Assembly (NCBI GenBank): GCA_963638365.1
Contig: CAVHRK010000007.1
Location: forward strand, 1 to 42,577
Direction: 5' to 3'
Length of the DNA stretch: 42,577 bases
Origin: Suilimivivens sp963638365
GTDB taxonomy: Bacteria > Bacillota > Clostridia > Lachnospirales > Lachnospiraceae
Shown here: piece by piece, positions 42,524 to 42,577 of the stretch
Layout: the number at the start of each line of letters is the position of its first letter
Position numbering within the stretch: the first letter of the stretch is position 1
Program-made: the position numbers and the translations under genes
The notes under the pieces: model-generated
Told to the model about the DNA's origin: nothing
The model's database searches: none
Seen by the model: only the letters and a program-made list of their open reading frames with translations

Positions 42524-42577
42524 ATCGAGTAGGAGGCGGTGATTAGCCGCCGTCCTCTCACACCACCGTGCATACCG
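42524..42577 (-). mobile_element. 3' end of a group II intron (domains V-VI, partial)
   Basis: On the minus strand the last 54 bases end in the usual bacterial group II intron 3' form. GAGAGGACGGCGG pairs with CCGCCTCCTACTC around a CTAATCA loop, leaving a single bulged A in TCCTACTC, the lariat branch point of domain VI. The terminus is CGAT (AY). The CACGGTGGTGT just before looks like the 3' side of domain V. The rest of the intron, including any reverse transcriptase ORF, is beyond the right edge. Confidence 0.8.

Overview
The window looks like chromosomal DNA from a Gram-positive anaerobe of the Clostridia, most likely a Lachnospiraceae-type gut bacterium. The evidence is a division (dcw) cluster in the order mraZ-rsmH-ftsL-PBP-PBP, a PASTA kinase/phosphatase pair, a meso-diaminopimelate type MurE, and the SCIFF peptide with its radical-SAM maturase beside a fused SecDF. 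Nearly all housekeeping genes read on the minus strand. No 16S or other marker was available, so genus is not assigned.

Layout. (1) 1-~918: the end of a mobile element whose genes run leftwards out of the window. It cuts the second penicillin-binding protein gene inside its transpeptidase domain, so that PBP lacks its KTG box. (2) ~918-7357: dcw cluster (truncated PBP, intact PBP, FtsL-like, RsmH, MraZ) with four MraZ-type boxes at its promoter, then lgt. (3) ~7493-14024: a ~6.5 kb AT-rich integrated element between lgt and ychF. It has a rolling-circle (HUH) Rep, an XRE regulator divergent from a putative DNA-modification gene (an Nmad3 domain joined in frame to an unknown 300-aa domain), an unknown small protein, an excisionase-like HTH, a second XRE regulator and a tyrosine integrase. 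TAGGGG repeats sit at both ends and a 14-bp near-direct repeat brackets it. (4) 14046-15143: ychF. (5) 15560-21149: one very large CnaB-repeat, sortase-anchored adhesin broken into two ORFs by a single-base frameshift. (6) 21282-25060: rsgA, prkC and prpC. (7) 25147-31981: rlmN, rsmB, a zinc protease, fmt, def and priA, a tightly packed translation/repair operon. (8) 32015-36617: murE, a 1-phosphofructokinase and recJ. (9) 36686-42467: secDF, the SCIFF maturase, the 47-aa SCIFF precursor, a CorC/HlyC membrane protein and a divergent TIGR04086-type membrane protein. (10) From 42524: the 3' end (domain VI with bulged A) of a minus-strand group II intron running out of the window.

The chromosomal genes serve envelope growth (PBPs, MurE, Lgt), growth-state signalling (PrkC/PrpC/RsgA), translation start and rRNA modification (Fmt, Def, RsmB, RsmH, RlmN), replication restart and repair (PriA, RecJ) and secretion (SecDF). 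Three separate mobile or variable events are visible: the element in the PBP gene, the Nmad3-bearing element and the group II intron. The most novel candidate is the Nmad3-fusion gene with its divergent XRE regulator, which looks like an uncharacterised DNA-modification or anti-restriction cargo.
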